Shown here: in pieces, positions 27,463 through 36,699 of the stretch
Layout of the letters: each line of letters opens with the position of its first letter
How positions within the stretch are numbered: the first letter of the stretch is position 1
From: an uncultured Pseudomonadales bacterium
GTDB taxonomy: Bacteria > Pseudomonadota > Gammaproteobacteria > Pseudomonadales > Cellvibrionaceae
Assembly (NCBI GenBank): GCA_947487765.1
Contig: CANKXO010000001.1
Span: 620,001-684,000, forward strand
Length of the DNA: 64,000 bases
Direction of reading: 5' to 3'
Translations under genes and position numbers: made by a program
Notes under the pieces: generated by a model
Told to the model about the DNA's origin: nothing
The model's database searches: none
Seen by the model: the letters and a program-made list of their open reading frames with translations, nothing else

Positions 27463-29373
27463 ATGCTGCAAAGTATGCGCGAAAATATGAAGGGTACGAT
27501 TGCTATCATAGTGGTCGGGTTCTTAGCTTTTATCATGGCAGCCAGTTTAGTAGATTTAACAGGCACCGGTGGTTATGGGCAAAATTATGGAGAAGTAGCG
27601 ACGGTTAATGGTGATGCGATTACAGACCGTGAACTGCAGATCGCACTTGCCCAGGAAAGGCAGCGTCTACAATCGCAGTTTGGTAATAACCTACCTGCTG
27701 AATACTTATCAGATGAGCGCCTCCGTGCTCCAGTGCTACAAGGTTTAGTACAACGTAATGTGCTAATTGATAAAGCCATCGATAGTAAAATGCGGGTCAG
27801 TAACAGTGAGCTAGATAAAATCATTGTACAAATGCCAGAATTTCAATCAGAGGGGAAATTTGACCCTCAGCTCTTCCAGCAACGATTATTAGCCGCTCAA
27901 CATACGCCGACGACTTATCGCCAGTTATTACATGATGAAGTTGTGGGTAACCAACTGCGCAGTGCCTTAGCGACAACCGCATTTGTCACTGATCAGGAAT
28001 TGAAACAGGTTGTTGCACTTTCTCGTCAAACACGTGATTTTTCATGGGTGAGTCTGCCTTTAAGCGATTTGCCAGAAAAAATGACGGTTACTGATGAAGA
28101 GCTACAGGCACATTACGATACAAACAAAAATGGCTACAATACAGAAGAAAAAGTATCTGTTGAGTATATTGAATTAAAAATTAGTGATATTTCTAAAACA
28201 ATCGATATCAGTCCAGAGGCGGTACAAAAGCAGTATGATCAAGAAGTAGAGCAGTTTTCATCATCTATTGAACGTGAAGCAGCTCATATTATGATCGATG
28301 GTGATAGCGATGATGCTGAGCAGAAAATTACTGAAGTACAGCAAAAACTAGACGCTGGAGAAGACTTTGCCTCTCTAGCCAATGAATACTCAGATGATTT
28401 CGGTACAAAGGAAACGGGTGGTAATCTAGGTGTTACTACGGGCGATGCTTTCCCCGCTGAATTTGAAACAGCATTATCTAATTTAAAACAAGGTGAAGTA
28501 TCTCCACCTGTCGTCGTTGATGGTGCGACACACTTTATTAAATTAGTGTCGGTGAAAGAAGAAGAAGCCCCAGCCTTCGATGAAAGCAAAGTACGCATTG
28601 AATCAGAGTTAAAAGCGATCGAAGCTGAACAAATTTTTATTGAAAAGTTAGCTGAGCTTAAAGATTTATCGTATAACGCTGAAAATTTAACGGAAGTAGC
28701 TGAGCAATTATCGTTATCAACAAATAAGACAGGGTTGTTTACTCGTTCAGGTGGTGTAGAACCAGTCTTAGCAGATAACCGTGTTATTACAGCATCATTT
28801 AGTGATCAAGTGCTTCGAGAAAGTTTTGCTAGTGATGTACTAGAGCTAGCAGCAGATCGCGCAGTTGTTGTGAAGCTACTTGAGCATGAACCCGTTCGTA
28901 CATTAACATTTGAAGAAAAGAAAGAGGATATAACTGCAGAATTGAAATTAGCAAAAGCTAAAGAGCAATTAGCCGACAAGGCAAAAGAATTAGAGGCGGC
29001 ATTGGAGTCAGGTGAATCACTTGAGTCGCTCGCAGAGCAAAACGAGCTAACGCTTAATTCTGAAGTTGCTATTACTCGGGATGGACGTAATGTTTCCCCA
29101 GAGCTGACAGAACATGTGTTTTCATTATCAAGACCTGTTAATAATGCAGTCGTTAATTCTTCGTTGTATCTTGCGAATAACGATTATGCATTAGTATCGT
29201 TAAAAACAGTAAAAGATGCGAACTTTGATGAAATGACTGAAGAAGAAAAGCGAGGAGCTCGTTTATCGTTAGCCCGCTCATCATCTTCTGAAGAGTATCG
29301 TGCGTGGCAAACATTATTAGTAGATCAGGCTGAAGTTGATATTTCTGGTGCTGATAATTCAGCGATAAACTAA
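27463..29373 (+). CDS. ppiD: Peptidyl-prolyl cis-trans isomerase PpiD (periplasmic chaperone)
   Basis: An inner-membrane-anchored periplasmic folding factor acting near the Sec translocon. From the ATG at 27463 it has 636 residues; GAGG lies seven bases before it, so the earlier in-frame TTG at 27451 is unlikely. It has one N-terminal membrane helix (about 15-33), then a SurA-like helical region. The parvulin domain is at about 255-360 (AAHIMIDGD, FASLANEYSDDFGTKETGGNLG). A long C-terminal chaperone region follows. It overlaps the 3' end of the opposite GGDEF-EAL gene by 4 bases. Confidence 0.95.
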   Translation: MLQSMRENMKGTIAIIVVGFLAFIMAASLVDLTGTGGYGQNYGEVATVNGDAITDRELQIALAQERQRLQSQFGNNLPAEYLSDERLRAPVLQGLVQRNVLIDKAIDSKMRVSNSELDKIIVQMPEFQSEGKFDPQLFQQRLLAAQHTPTTYRQLLHDEVVGNQLRSALATTAFVTDQELKQVVALSRQTRDFSWVSLPLSDLPEKMTVTDEELQAHYDTNKNGYNTEEKVSVEYIELKISDISKTIDISPEAVQKQYDQEVEQFSSSIEREAAHIMIDGDSDDAEQKITEVQQKLDAGEDFASLANEYSDDFGTKETGGNLGVTTGDAFPAEFETALSNLKQGEVSPPVVVDGATHFIKLVSVKEEEAPAFDESKVRIESELKAIEAEQIFIEKLAELKDLSYNAENLTEVAEQLSLSTNKTGLFTRSGGVEPVLADNRVITASFSDQVLRESFASDVLELAADRAVVVKLLEHEPVRTLTFEEKKEDITAELKLAKAKEQLADKAKELEAALESGESLESLAEQNELTLNSEVAITRDGRNVSPELTEHVFSLSRPVNNAVVNSSLYLANNDYALVSLKTVKDANFDEMTEEEKRGARLSLARSSSSEEYRAWQTLLVDQAEVDISGADNSAIN

Positions 29374-32153
29374 TAACTTCTTTTTTTATTCTGGGTTTTA
29401 AAGAATCTACTTTCAACTAATTCAGCAGGCAATGGCTTGCTGAATAGGTAACCTTGAAGTTGGTCTGCATGACAATCAGTTAAAAATTTTGCCTGCTGTT
29501 CTGTTTCTACCCCTTCCGCAACTATTTTATACCCCATGCTTTTACCAAATGTAATTAAAGAGCTTAATAATGACAAAGCATTTTCGTCTTGTTCAATTTT
29601 AATAACAAAAGCACGATCGATTTTTAGTGTATTGGCTGGAATATCTAGTAGGTAGGACAAGGAAGAATAACCTGTACCAAAATCGTCGATGGCAATTCGG
29701 CAACCTAGTTCTCTTATCTGATGTAATATCTTAAGTGATGTCTGTTTACCTTGTAGCATCACACTTTCGGTAATTTCTAACTCAATCATTTCTGGCCGAA
29801 TCTCTGGAAAGCGATCAATTGTACTTTTAATAAAATCGATAAAGCCAGTTTGAATGAGTTGTGAGGGGGAGACATTTATAGCAATAATGCCAACTTCGTA
29901 CTCTTTGCTAATCCATTCACTATATTGTTCTAAGCTTAATTCAAATACGAGTTTTCCCAATATATCAATTGCGCCAATGTCTTCAGCCATCTCAATGGCA
30001 ACAAATGGTGATATCACTCCGTAGGTGTTGTGAGTCCAGCGAAATAATGCCTCAAACCCTACTAATTCACGGCTGGTAGCACTGACTTTTGGCTGAAAGT
30101 GCACATTGACTTCCCGATTCTCTAAGGCTATCCGTAAATCTCTTTCTAACAGTGTTTTCTTAAGTAGGTTTTCACTCATTTCAGGATCGTAAAGGGTATA
30201 GCAGTTGCCCCCATTCTTTTTAGAAAAGTACATGGCGACATCTGAAAAGCGTAAAGAGTCCTCAAACGTATCAGCATGTCCTGGGCTTATGGAAACGCCT
30301 ATGCTGGCACCAATATGAACAGTGTGATTGCCAATATCAAAGGGTTTTCCTGCTTCTGAAATTATTTTTTTGCATAAGTTATCGATATTATTTATTAAGG
30401 ATTCTTTATCTTCTGCGGTTATAGCAACAACGAATTCATCGCCACCAAGCCGTGCTATAACATCTGTTTTATCTAAGGTGCTTTGTATACGCTGAGAAAA
30501 ATCCTGTAGCAACTTGTCTCCGGTAATATGTCCATAATTATCGTTAACATGTTTAAAGTGGTCTAAGTCTAGAAATAAAAGAGCAGAAAATATACCTTCT
30601 GACTTAATATATGCTAGTTGCTGACTATATAGCTTTGTTATTTTAGTTCTATTAGGGATTTTTGTTAGCGTGTCGTAATTGGCTTGTGTTGTCAATGCCG
30701 ATTCTCTATTAAGGGCCTGGAATGCAACAGAAATTCTACTGGAAAAATTTTTAATTTTTGTTTCGATGAGATTATCAATATTGTTTTCTTTAAATGTTCC
30801 CACTATAAAAGAATAATTCTTGTTCTCATATGTAATGGGGATAATGCAAGCAAAGCTTCCCTCAAGGGACCATAATTTATTTTCTTTAATTGAAGATAAT
30901 TTGTTTAGTGGGATAATTGTTGTTTTTTCAGTTTTAATAAGTTGGAGTGAATGTTTTTCAAGTAAATTTTCGTTGCTTGATTTTAATGATCTGTATGATT
31001 TTTTTTGGGTGTAAAATTTATCTAATGATTTAACATCTTTGGATTGATTGATAAATAGTAAGTCATCAAAATTCACAATGGTATCCAAGCTATGAAATAT
31101 AGAACGGATGATCTTTTTAGGATTTTCTGAAGCCAGTATTAATTTGTCAACTTCTAGGAATGCATTGTATTCATTGGTAACACTTTTTACTCCTTTCGCC
31201 ATCGTGTTGAATGATGTAGCAAGCTCTTGAAATTCATCGTTTGTTTTAATTTTTATGGGTTCGTTGAAGTTGTTATCTCGTATTCGCCTTGTGCCATCAA
31301 TTAATTTGTTAATGGCGGTGAGATTTTTTCGAATAATAATGGATGATAAAAACGTTACGAACAGTAAAGAGAATAAAATTAGTGGGAAAAATAATTTTTT
31401 ATAACTACTGAGTCGACTTTTAAAAATTCCTTCACTTTGAAATGCAACAATAATCCAGTCGTCAATATTAAATTCGTGATCCATAAATAATGGCCAGTAA
31501 GTGGATAGGATATCGGTTTTACTGTTATCCCATATCAATAGTCGCGATTTCCTAGATTGATACTTTTTACCTGTTTGTTGTAATTGTTCTTCGCTGACGG
31601 GTGCATCACAGAACAACCTTTCTTGAAGTTTAGTGGTCACGCATAAATCAACATCTTGGCTGATAGACTTTATATCCCATAAAAATTTTGAATTGATTTT
31701 TCCGTATATTCCATTTTTTAATGCGATATAAATGTCATGTTTGTTGTCACTTTTTTTAATACTAATAAGGTGGCTATTATTGTCTAGTTTTGTGTTATAA
31801 ACAGCTGAATCTATTTCTCCCCATAATGCTTTTTTGTTGCCGTTAGCATTATTGACACTAATAGCAGTAAAATAATTTGATATATTATTCTGTGTGTGTA
31901 ATAAATTTTTTTCCGATATAAGGTCTTGAGCATTACTTGTTAGAGTATCTTTTGCCAGCTTCAGTCGAAAAAATAAGGATAAGCCGTACTCTTTTGACGT
32001 ACTTTGTAAATTGTATGTAATGTCTGAGCGAATAACATCTCGTACATGAATGTAGGAGATAAATGAGCCTATTAATAGAGGGAGAAAGGATGCGGCAATA
32101 AAGAAAATAAATATTTTTTGTGCTAATTTCCCATTAAAAATAGTTAATTTCAT
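29370..32153 (-). CDS. Membrane-bound GGDEF-EAL protein (c-di-GMP turnover)
   Basis: A 927-residue c-di-GMP enzyme. In order: a membrane helix (about 13-32), a periplasmic sensor of about 210 residues, a second helix (about 253-273), HAMP (about 274-325), a GAF-like segment (about 330-480), GGDEF (about 495-655) and EAL (about 670-920). The cyclase site RLGGDEF is intact, but the inhibitory RxxD site reads DKTD, so product inhibition is probably lost. The EAL residues are all present: EALFRW, EITES, DDFGTGYSS, KIDRAF, VAEGVET and QGYLFSKPL. Both activities are thus possible. It lies 42 bases after a pseudopilin gene on the same strand and is noticeably AT-rich. Confidence 0.93.
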   Translation of the reverse strand: MKLTIFNGKLAQKIFIFFIAASFLPLLIGSFISYIHVRDVIRSDITYNLQSTSKEYGLSLFFRLKLAKDTLTSNAQDLISEKNLLHTQNNISNYFTAISVNNANGNKKALWGEIDSAVYNTKLDNNSHLISIKKSDNKHDIYIALKNGIYGKINSKFLWDIKSISQDVDLCVTTKLQERLFCDAPVSEEQLQQTGKKYQSRKSRLLIWDNSKTDILSTYWPLFMDHEFNIDDWIIVAFQSEGIFKSRLSSYKKLFFPLILFSLLFVTFLSSIIIRKNLTAINKLIDGTRRIRDNNFNEPIKIKTNDEFQELATSFNTMAKGVKSVTNEYNAFLEVDKLILASENPKKIIRSIFHSLDTIVNFDDLLFINQSKDVKSLDKFYTQKKSYRSLKSSNENLLEKHSLQLIKTEKTTIIPLNKLSSIKENKLWSLEGSFACIIPITYENKNYSFIVGTFKENNIDNLIETKIKNFSSRISVAFQALNRESALTTQANYDTLTKIPNRTKITKLYSQQLAYIKSEGIFSALLFLDLDHFKHVNDNYGHITGDKLLQDFSQRIQSTLDKTDVIARLGGDEFVVAITAEDKESLINNIDNLCKKIISEAGKPFDIGNHTVHIGASIGVSISPGHADTFEDSLRFSDVAMYFSKKNGGNCYTLYDPEMSENLLKKTLLERDLRIALENREVNVHFQPKVSATSRELVGFEALFRWTHNTYGVISPFVAIEMAEDIGAIDILGKLVFELSLEQYSEWISKEYEVGIIAINVSPSQLIQTGFIDFIKSTIDRFPEIRPEMIELEITESVMLQGKQTSLKILHQIRELGCRIAIDDFGTGYSSLSYLLDIPANTLKIDRAFVIKIEQDENALSLLSSLITFGKSMGYKIVAEGVETEQQAKFLTDCHADQLQGYLFSKPLPAELVESRFFKTQNKKRSY

Positions 32154-32195
32154 TATGTTAAAGTCTTGCCTTCAGTCTAAGGATAAAACGATATG

Positions 32196-32657
32196 CTAAT
32201 AGTCTTCAGCAACACCTATGAACCTTCCGTTATTAGCTCGGACAAGGTCATCCCTGCTGTGCCGGGCTGTTAAAGGACTGACGCTTCTGCCATCAGGGCC
32301 GTGGCTATAGAGATCGTAATCAGAGTTAATAGGCACTAAATTCCGGTCTTTCCTTGCTTTCCCTCTATTTCTTGTTTGAGCGATATTTGTATATTTATAA
32401 GTGTTCCCCCAAGGATCCTCATAACCATCAAGACCAACATCTGATAGACTGGCTGGATAGGTGCCGCCATTACTGAAAGCATATCCATCTATCACCAAGC
32501 TCATCGTACCAATCTGCTTTATAGCAATATCACTCTCAGTTCGTTCGATATAGCCTATATAAGACGGTACAGCAGAAGCAACCAGAATGGAGATTAAAGC
32601 CACAACGAGCATAAGCTCAAAAATAGTCAGTCCATAAGACTTATGATGACTTAACAA
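32196..32657 (-). CDS. Type II secretion/type IV pilus-like pseudopilin (GspG-like), orphan
   Basis: A 153-residue protein with a short leader ending in Gly and the mature sequence LTIFELMLVVALISILVAS. Glu at +5 and the hydrophobic helix are as in type IV pilins, but LTIFE replaces the usual FTLIE. The C-terminal part has the GspG-like DPWGNTYKY and DYDLYSHGPDG motifs that bind calcium in GspG. No other pilus or secretion genes are nearby. It lies immediately upstream of the GGDEF-EAL gene, likely in one operon, and diverges from flrB. Confidence 0.8.
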   Translation of the reverse strand: MLSHHKSYGLTIFELMLVVALISILVASAVPSYIGYIERTESDIAIKQIGTMSLVIDGYAFSNGGTYPASLSDVGLDGYEDPWGNTYKYTNIAQTRNRGKARKDRNLVPINSDYDLYSHGPDGRSVSPLTARHSRDDLVRANNGRFIGVAEDY

Positions 32658-32914
32658 CTTATTTACCTCTAAGTTACATCATAGGTAAGCTTTTATTATG
32701 ATGTAGTACAAAGCTTTGTATTGAGTATAGAGGGTATATTTGATGTCTGAATAAATATTTTTTCATAAAAAATAGTGACTTTAAAGCTAGATATAAGATG
32801 TTGAGGTATTAGACTTGTTGGGTTCTTTGTACGGATACAGCCATTTTTCTGTCGTACCTGCCACTATAAAAATCTCATTCTATCTAACCTTTTGAAATAA
32901 TTAGGAAAACTATA
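32658..32914. other. Divergent promoter region pseudopilin/flrB
   Basis: About 260 AT-rich bases between divergent genes. The flrB side holds a sigma54 promoter at 32915-32932. The pseudopilin promoter must be in the left part, but I cannot assign boxes. No ORF is seen. Confidence 0.4.
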
Positions 32915-32932
32915 TTGGCATCACCCTTGCTA
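32915..32932 (+). promoter_or_regulatory. Sigma54 promoter of flrBC
   Basis: TTGGCATCACCCTTGCTA: the -24 GG (32917-32918) and -12 GC (32929-32930) are 10 bases apart, with TTGGCA and TTGCT matching the consensus almost fully. It is 40 bases upstream of the flrB ATG. In Vibrio and Pseudomonas this promoter needs FlrA/FleQ, which is not encoded in this window. Confidence 0.85.
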
Positions 32933-32971
32933 TACCTAGTGGCATGAGTCAAAAAAGGTGTAGTTGTTACT

Positions 32972-34291
32972 ATGGCGCAATCGCTAGTCTCTGCTGAGAA
33001 TCAGCAACCATTATCTGTTATTCCCCAAATATTGCTGTCTTCCAATATAGAAGATGCCTCATTATCTATTGATCTTGAGACAAAAGCGCCTTTAAAAGCT
33101 CTATTATCTGCAAAAGAAGAGGCCGAAGATCTATCTAGTCAGCAAGTTTCTGACTCTCCAGAGGGCTTAAAAACAGCATTTGACCTGTTTAATCAGCTGT
33201 CATTACAACTGGCCGATTCTTACCAACATCTTGAGCAGCGCGTTGTTGATTTAACCTCTGAGCTGGAAAATGTCAGTAAGCAGCGTTATGAGGAGCTTAA
33301 GCAAAAAGAACAGCTAGCTCATCGCTTAGAAACCTTGGTTAACTTTTTACCGGGTGGTGTGATCGTTTTAGATAAGCGTGGTGTGATTATTGAAAGTAAC
33401 CCCACTGCGGAATCATTATTAGAGCCTAACTTATATGGTAAGCGATGGCGTGATGTGGTTCAGCACTGTTTTGTCCCGCGTGATGATGATGGTCATGAAG
33501 TGTCTAACCGTGAGGGAAAACGTATCAGTATTGCGACACGTTCATTGGAAGAAGATGGGCAAATTATTCTGCTGACAGATCAGACTGAAACTCGCCAATT
33601 ACAAGCGAAGTTAAGTCGTAACGAGCGTTTGTCAGCGCTAGGGAAAATGGTTTCTACCTTGGCCCATCAAGTCAGAACACCTTTATCTTCAGCCATGTTA
33701 TATGCTAATCACTTATGCGGTAATCAGCTATCGGGTGATAAACGACATGAATTTACTCACAAATTAATTAATCGCTTGCACTATATGGAACGACAAGTGC
33801 GAGACATGCTGTTGTTTGCTAAAGGTGATGTGCCGCTGATTGATAAGGTCACTGTTATCGAGTTACAGGAAGCGTTAGCAGAAGCCATTGAAATGCCTGT
33901 TAAAGCGTATAACGCGACCTGCGAGTGGGAGAGTTTGATCGATGATTGTAGTATTCAATGTAATCTTGATGCCATTACAGGAGCTTTATTAAATCTGGTC
34001 AATAATAGTCTGCAGGCAAGTGACCAAGCAGATATTATTATTCGTTTTCAGAGAAAAGATAAACAACTTTTTATCAGCATTTTAGACGATGGGGATGGCC
34101 TTGAATCCACAGTAGAAGAAAAAATACAAGATATGTTTTTTACAACCAAAGAGCAGGGCACGGGTATAGGTTTATCAGTTGTCAACATTGTTGCTCAGTC
34201 ACATGGTGGTAGCTTCCACCTAAGTAATCGATCTGAAGGCGGTGCGTGTGCCTGTTTACAGCTGCCTTTATACGATGATTCTGCTGCATAA
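32972..34291 (+). CDS. flrB: Flagellar two-component sensor kinase FlrB/FleS
   Basis: A 439-residue soluble histidine kinase that phosphorylates FlrC/FleR to turn on mid-class flagellar genes. It has an N-terminal coiled-coil (about 65-120), a PAS domain (about 120-210), and a HisKA domain with ALGKMVSTLAHQVRTPLSSA carrying the phospho-His, typical of FlrB/FleS. The HATPase domain has NLVNNSLQAS, DDGDG and TTKEQGTGIGLSVV. There is no membrane helix. A sigma54 promoter precedes it and the regulator gene follows 63 bases later. Confidence 0.93.
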   Translation: MAQSLVSAENQQPLSVIPQILLSSNIEDASLSIDLETKAPLKALLSAKEEAEDLSSQQVSDSPEGLKTAFDLFNQLSLQLADSYQHLEQRVVDLTSELENVSKQRYEELKQKEQLAHRLETLVNFLPGGVIVLDKRGVIIESNPTAESLLEPNLYGKRWRDVVQHCFVPRDDDGHEVSNREGKRISIATRSLEEDGQIILLTDQTETRQLQAKLSRNERLSALGKMVSTLAHQVRTPLSSAMLYANHLCGNQLSGDKRHEFTHKLINRLHYMERQVRDMLLFAKGDVPLIDKVTVIELQEALAEAIEMPVKAYNATCEWESLIDDCSIQCNLDAITGALLNLVNNSLQASDQADIIIRFQRKDKQLFISILDDGDGLESTVEEKIQDMFFTTKEQGTGIGLSVVNIVAQSHGGSFHLSNRSEGGACACLQLPLYDDSAA

Positions 34292-34354
34292 ACGTCAATT
34301 TGTATTGCAAAGAATTTCATTCATTAATATTAAAAAATACTTGAGGAAAGTGGT

Positions 34355-35833
34355 ATGTCGTTAGCCGTTAAAGATAGTAGTCATGAAATGACTTCTCGAT
34401 TACTGGTTGTTGAAGATGACCCTTCGTTGCGAGAAGCATTACAGGATACGTTATCCTTAGCTAATTATGAATCAATAGCGGCCCCCAATGTTGAAACGGC
34501 ATTAGAATTACTTGCCAAACATAACGATATTGCAATGATTGTTTCAGATGTCAATATGGGAAAACTAAGCGGCCATGATTTACTTCGACAGGTAAAGCAG
34601 GATTATGCGCATATTCCCGTTTTATTGATTACTGCTTACGCAAGTATTCGTGACTCTGTTGATGCTATTCGTAATGGCGCCATTGACTATTTAGTTAAGC
34701 CGTTTGAGCCGAAAGCGCTTGTTGATATTGTTGCGAAGCAGTTAGATGGCCGTGAAGATGTGATGAGTGATGAGCCTATTGCAAAATCAGCCAATAGCCA
34801 ACAATTATTACAGCTGGCGAACCGTATGGCACAAACTGATTCAACCGTATTAATAGTTGGCGAATCAGGTACTGGCAAAGAAGTATTGGCGCGTTACATT
34901 CATCAACAATCTCCAAGAGTTAAACAACCCTTTATCGCCATTAACTGTGCAGCTATTCCAGAAAATATGTTGGAAGCCATGTTGTTTGGCTACGAGAAAG
35001 GGGCGTATACAGGGGCTTATAGTAGTGCCCCGGGTAAATTTGAACAGGCAAATGGTGGGACTTTATTGTTAGACGAAATCTCTGAAATGGATATGGGGTT
35101 ACAGGCAAAATTATTACGTGTACTACAGGAAAGAGAAGTTGAACGATTAGGTGGGCGTAAAACAATTGAATTGGATGTCCGTGTCATTGCAACCTCTAAT
35201 CGGGATATGCAGCAACAAGTCGCCAGTGGCAAATTTAGAGAAGATCTATATTACCGGCTAAGTGTTTTACCCTTGCAATGGCAACCACTACGTGAGCGGC
35301 GCGAGGATATTTTGCCACTTGCTAGTCGATTATTGCAAAAACATGCAGTAAAACAAAAGCGTGTTGGTATACAGCTAGGTGAGTCCGCACAACGTGCATT
35401 ATTTCAATATTCCTGGCCAGGTAATGTCCGCGAATTAGATAATGTTATTCAGCGTGCTTTAATATTGCAAACAGGTACATTGATTAAAGAAGATGATCTT
35501 GGCTTACAAATGCTATCTCCGATAAGTAGTCCTTCGGATAATATACAGCTTGTTGAAGCGGCACCATTTAAGACCGTTAACAATTTAGATGGCTTAAGAG
35601 ATACTCAAAGCACTCATAATGATAGTGCTCTAATTACAGACAAAAATACACAATTGGGTGATGACCTAAAACAAAGGGAGTTTGAAATTATTGTCGATAC
35701 GCTAAAAGAAGAAAAGGGCAGCCGTAAAAATACTGCTGAACGTTTGGGCATCAGCCCACGAACATTACGTTATAAATTAGCAAAAATGCGTGAAATTGGC
35801 TTTAACATTGATGAATTAATGGATATTGCTTGA
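34355..35833 (+). CDS. flrC: Sigma54-dependent flagellar response regulator FlrC/FleR
   Basis: A 492-residue NtrC-type activator. The receiver domain (about 15-130) has the phospho-Asp in IVSDVNMG; the AAA+ domain (about 140-380) has Walker A GESGTGKE, and the C-terminal Fis-type HTH has NTAERLGISPRTLRYKL. The sigma54-contact loop reads GAYTGA instead of the usual GAFTGA, a conservative Phe-to-Tyr change. It should activate the fliE operon promoter at 36596-36613. GAGG precedes the ATG. Confidence 0.93.
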   Translation: MSLAVKDSSHEMTSRLLVVEDDPSLREALQDTLSLANYESIAAPNVETALELLAKHNDIAMIVSDVNMGKLSGHDLLRQVKQDYAHIPVLLITAYASIRDSVDAIRNGAIDYLVKPFEPKALVDIVAKQLDGREDVMSDEPIAKSANSQQLLQLANRMAQTDSTVLIVGESGTGKEVLARYIHQQSPRVKQPFIAINCAAIPENMLEAMLFGYEKGAYTGAYSSAPGKFEQANGGTLLLDEISEMDMGLQAKLLRVLQEREVERLGGRKTIELDVRVIATSNRDMQQQVASGKFREDLYYRLSVLPLQWQPLRERREDILPLASRLLQKHAVKQKRVGIQLGESAQRALFQYSWPGNVRELDNVIQRALILQTGTLIKEDDLGLQMLSPISSPSDNIQLVEAAPFKTVNNLDGLRDTQSTHNDSALITDKNTQLGDDLKQREFEIIVDTLKEEKGSRKNTAERLGISPRTLRYKLAKMREIGFNIDELMDIA

Positions 35834-36090
35834 CGTCCACGCCTAAAAAATACTTTTTGGAGCTGCCATGAATCTTATTTAAATGGACCATTAATTCTTA
35901 TTTTTATGAAATATATCATTGCTTAGAAAAAATATGAATATAACTTAATAAATTTGCAAAAAAAAATTCATATAAAAAAGCTTGACCAATTATTCATACC
36001 GCAGTAATTTTCACATTGTGCTCTTAGAGTACAACTTTACAGATACGTTGTTATTTTAACCTCAGAGGTTAAATATGTGGAGATAATGTT

Positions 36091-36285
36091 ATGAGTGAAC
36101 CCATGTCTTCTTCTGTAGATACTTTTCTTGAGGATGGTGATGAAGCAATCAATGATGCCGCTTTAGAGCCAGAGATTGAAGGAAAAGTAGCTGATCCATT
36201 TATAGATTCTCGTCGGCGCTTAGAAGCTCGCCTTGCAGAGCGTAGGCTTGAAAAGGATCTAAGGGAATTTGATTTCGATATTTAA
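36091..36285 (+). CDS. Small PA3496-family putative regulatory protein
   Basis: A 64-residue acidic protein whose end, DSRRRLEARLAERRLEKDLREFDFDI, matches the small proteins grouped as PA3496 family in Pseudomonas and relatives. The pattern is a variable acidic N-terminus and a conserved (D)xRRRLExxLExRRLxKxLxDxDFD tail. Function is unknown; the family name implies regulation without proof. GGAG precedes the ATG. It sits between flrC and fliE, with a palindromic hairpin behind it. Confidence 0.7.
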   Translation: MSEPMSSSVDTFLEDGDEAINDAALEPEIEGKVADPFIDSRRRLEARLAERRLEKDLREFDFDI

Positions 36286-36342
36286 AAAGTCTGTTTAATA
36301 TAGCGTTTTAAATACCGTTGAAATAATTGATTATTTTGGAGT

Positions 36343-36372
36343 CTCCTTTTTAATAACGTTGTTAAAAAGGAG
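36343..36372. terminator. Palindromic hairpin after the PA3496-family gene
   Basis: Arms of 11 bp (36343-36353 with 36362-36372) match exactly, and the 8-base centre contains AACGTT. It lies 57 bases after the stop codon. It lacks a downstream T-tract, so it may end transcription or bind a protein. Confidence 0.5.
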
Positions 36373-36577
36373 GCTTATGGAATATATTATTAGTCGGCGA
36401 AGGTTATCCACAGAAGGTTGGTATCATTTATTCTATAAATGAATATACTGTTCTTTGTGTAATTTTTATCATCTTGATTTTCTCTTAAAAAAGTCACTTT
36501 TTGGGCAAGTGAATTGAAGTATTTAATTGCTTAAAACCCTTCTTATTTTTCCATCCCACCTTTCCAATAAGGCAATT

Positions 36578-36594
36578 AACTGCCGGCGGCAGTT
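36578..36594. promoter_or_regulatory. 17-bp palindrome next to the fliE sigma54 promoter
   Basis: AACTGCCG-G-CGGCAGTT: exact 8-bp arms ending two bases before the sigma54 -24 region. It is GC-rich in an AT-rich stretch and is a candidate activator site, perhaps for FlrC. Confidence 0.5.
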
Positions 36595-36595
36595 G

Positions 36596-36613
36596 TTGGC
36601 CCACTTTATGCTA
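36596..36613 (+). promoter_or_regulatory. Sigma54 promoter of the fliE operon
   Basis: TTGGCCCACTTTATGCTA with GG at 36598-36599 and GC at 36610-36611, exactly 10 bases apart. It is about 87 bases before the fliE ATG and downstream of flrBC, whose product would activate it. Confidence 0.75.
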
Positions 36614-36699
36614 ATTCTTTTGGTAACTTACAAAAGGGCTCGATAAAGCCAAAAAATTGTCGGCTTTTGTATGTAGTCACCCTGTTAAGAGGAACCGAA

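Larger units (their letters stand above)
36286..36595. other. Leader region of the fliE operon
   Basis: About 310 bases without an ORF. It contains a long palindromic hairpin (36343-36372) and a 17-bp palindrome (36578-36594) directly before the sigma54 promoter. The middle part (36373-36570) shows nothing I can identify. Confidence 0.4.
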
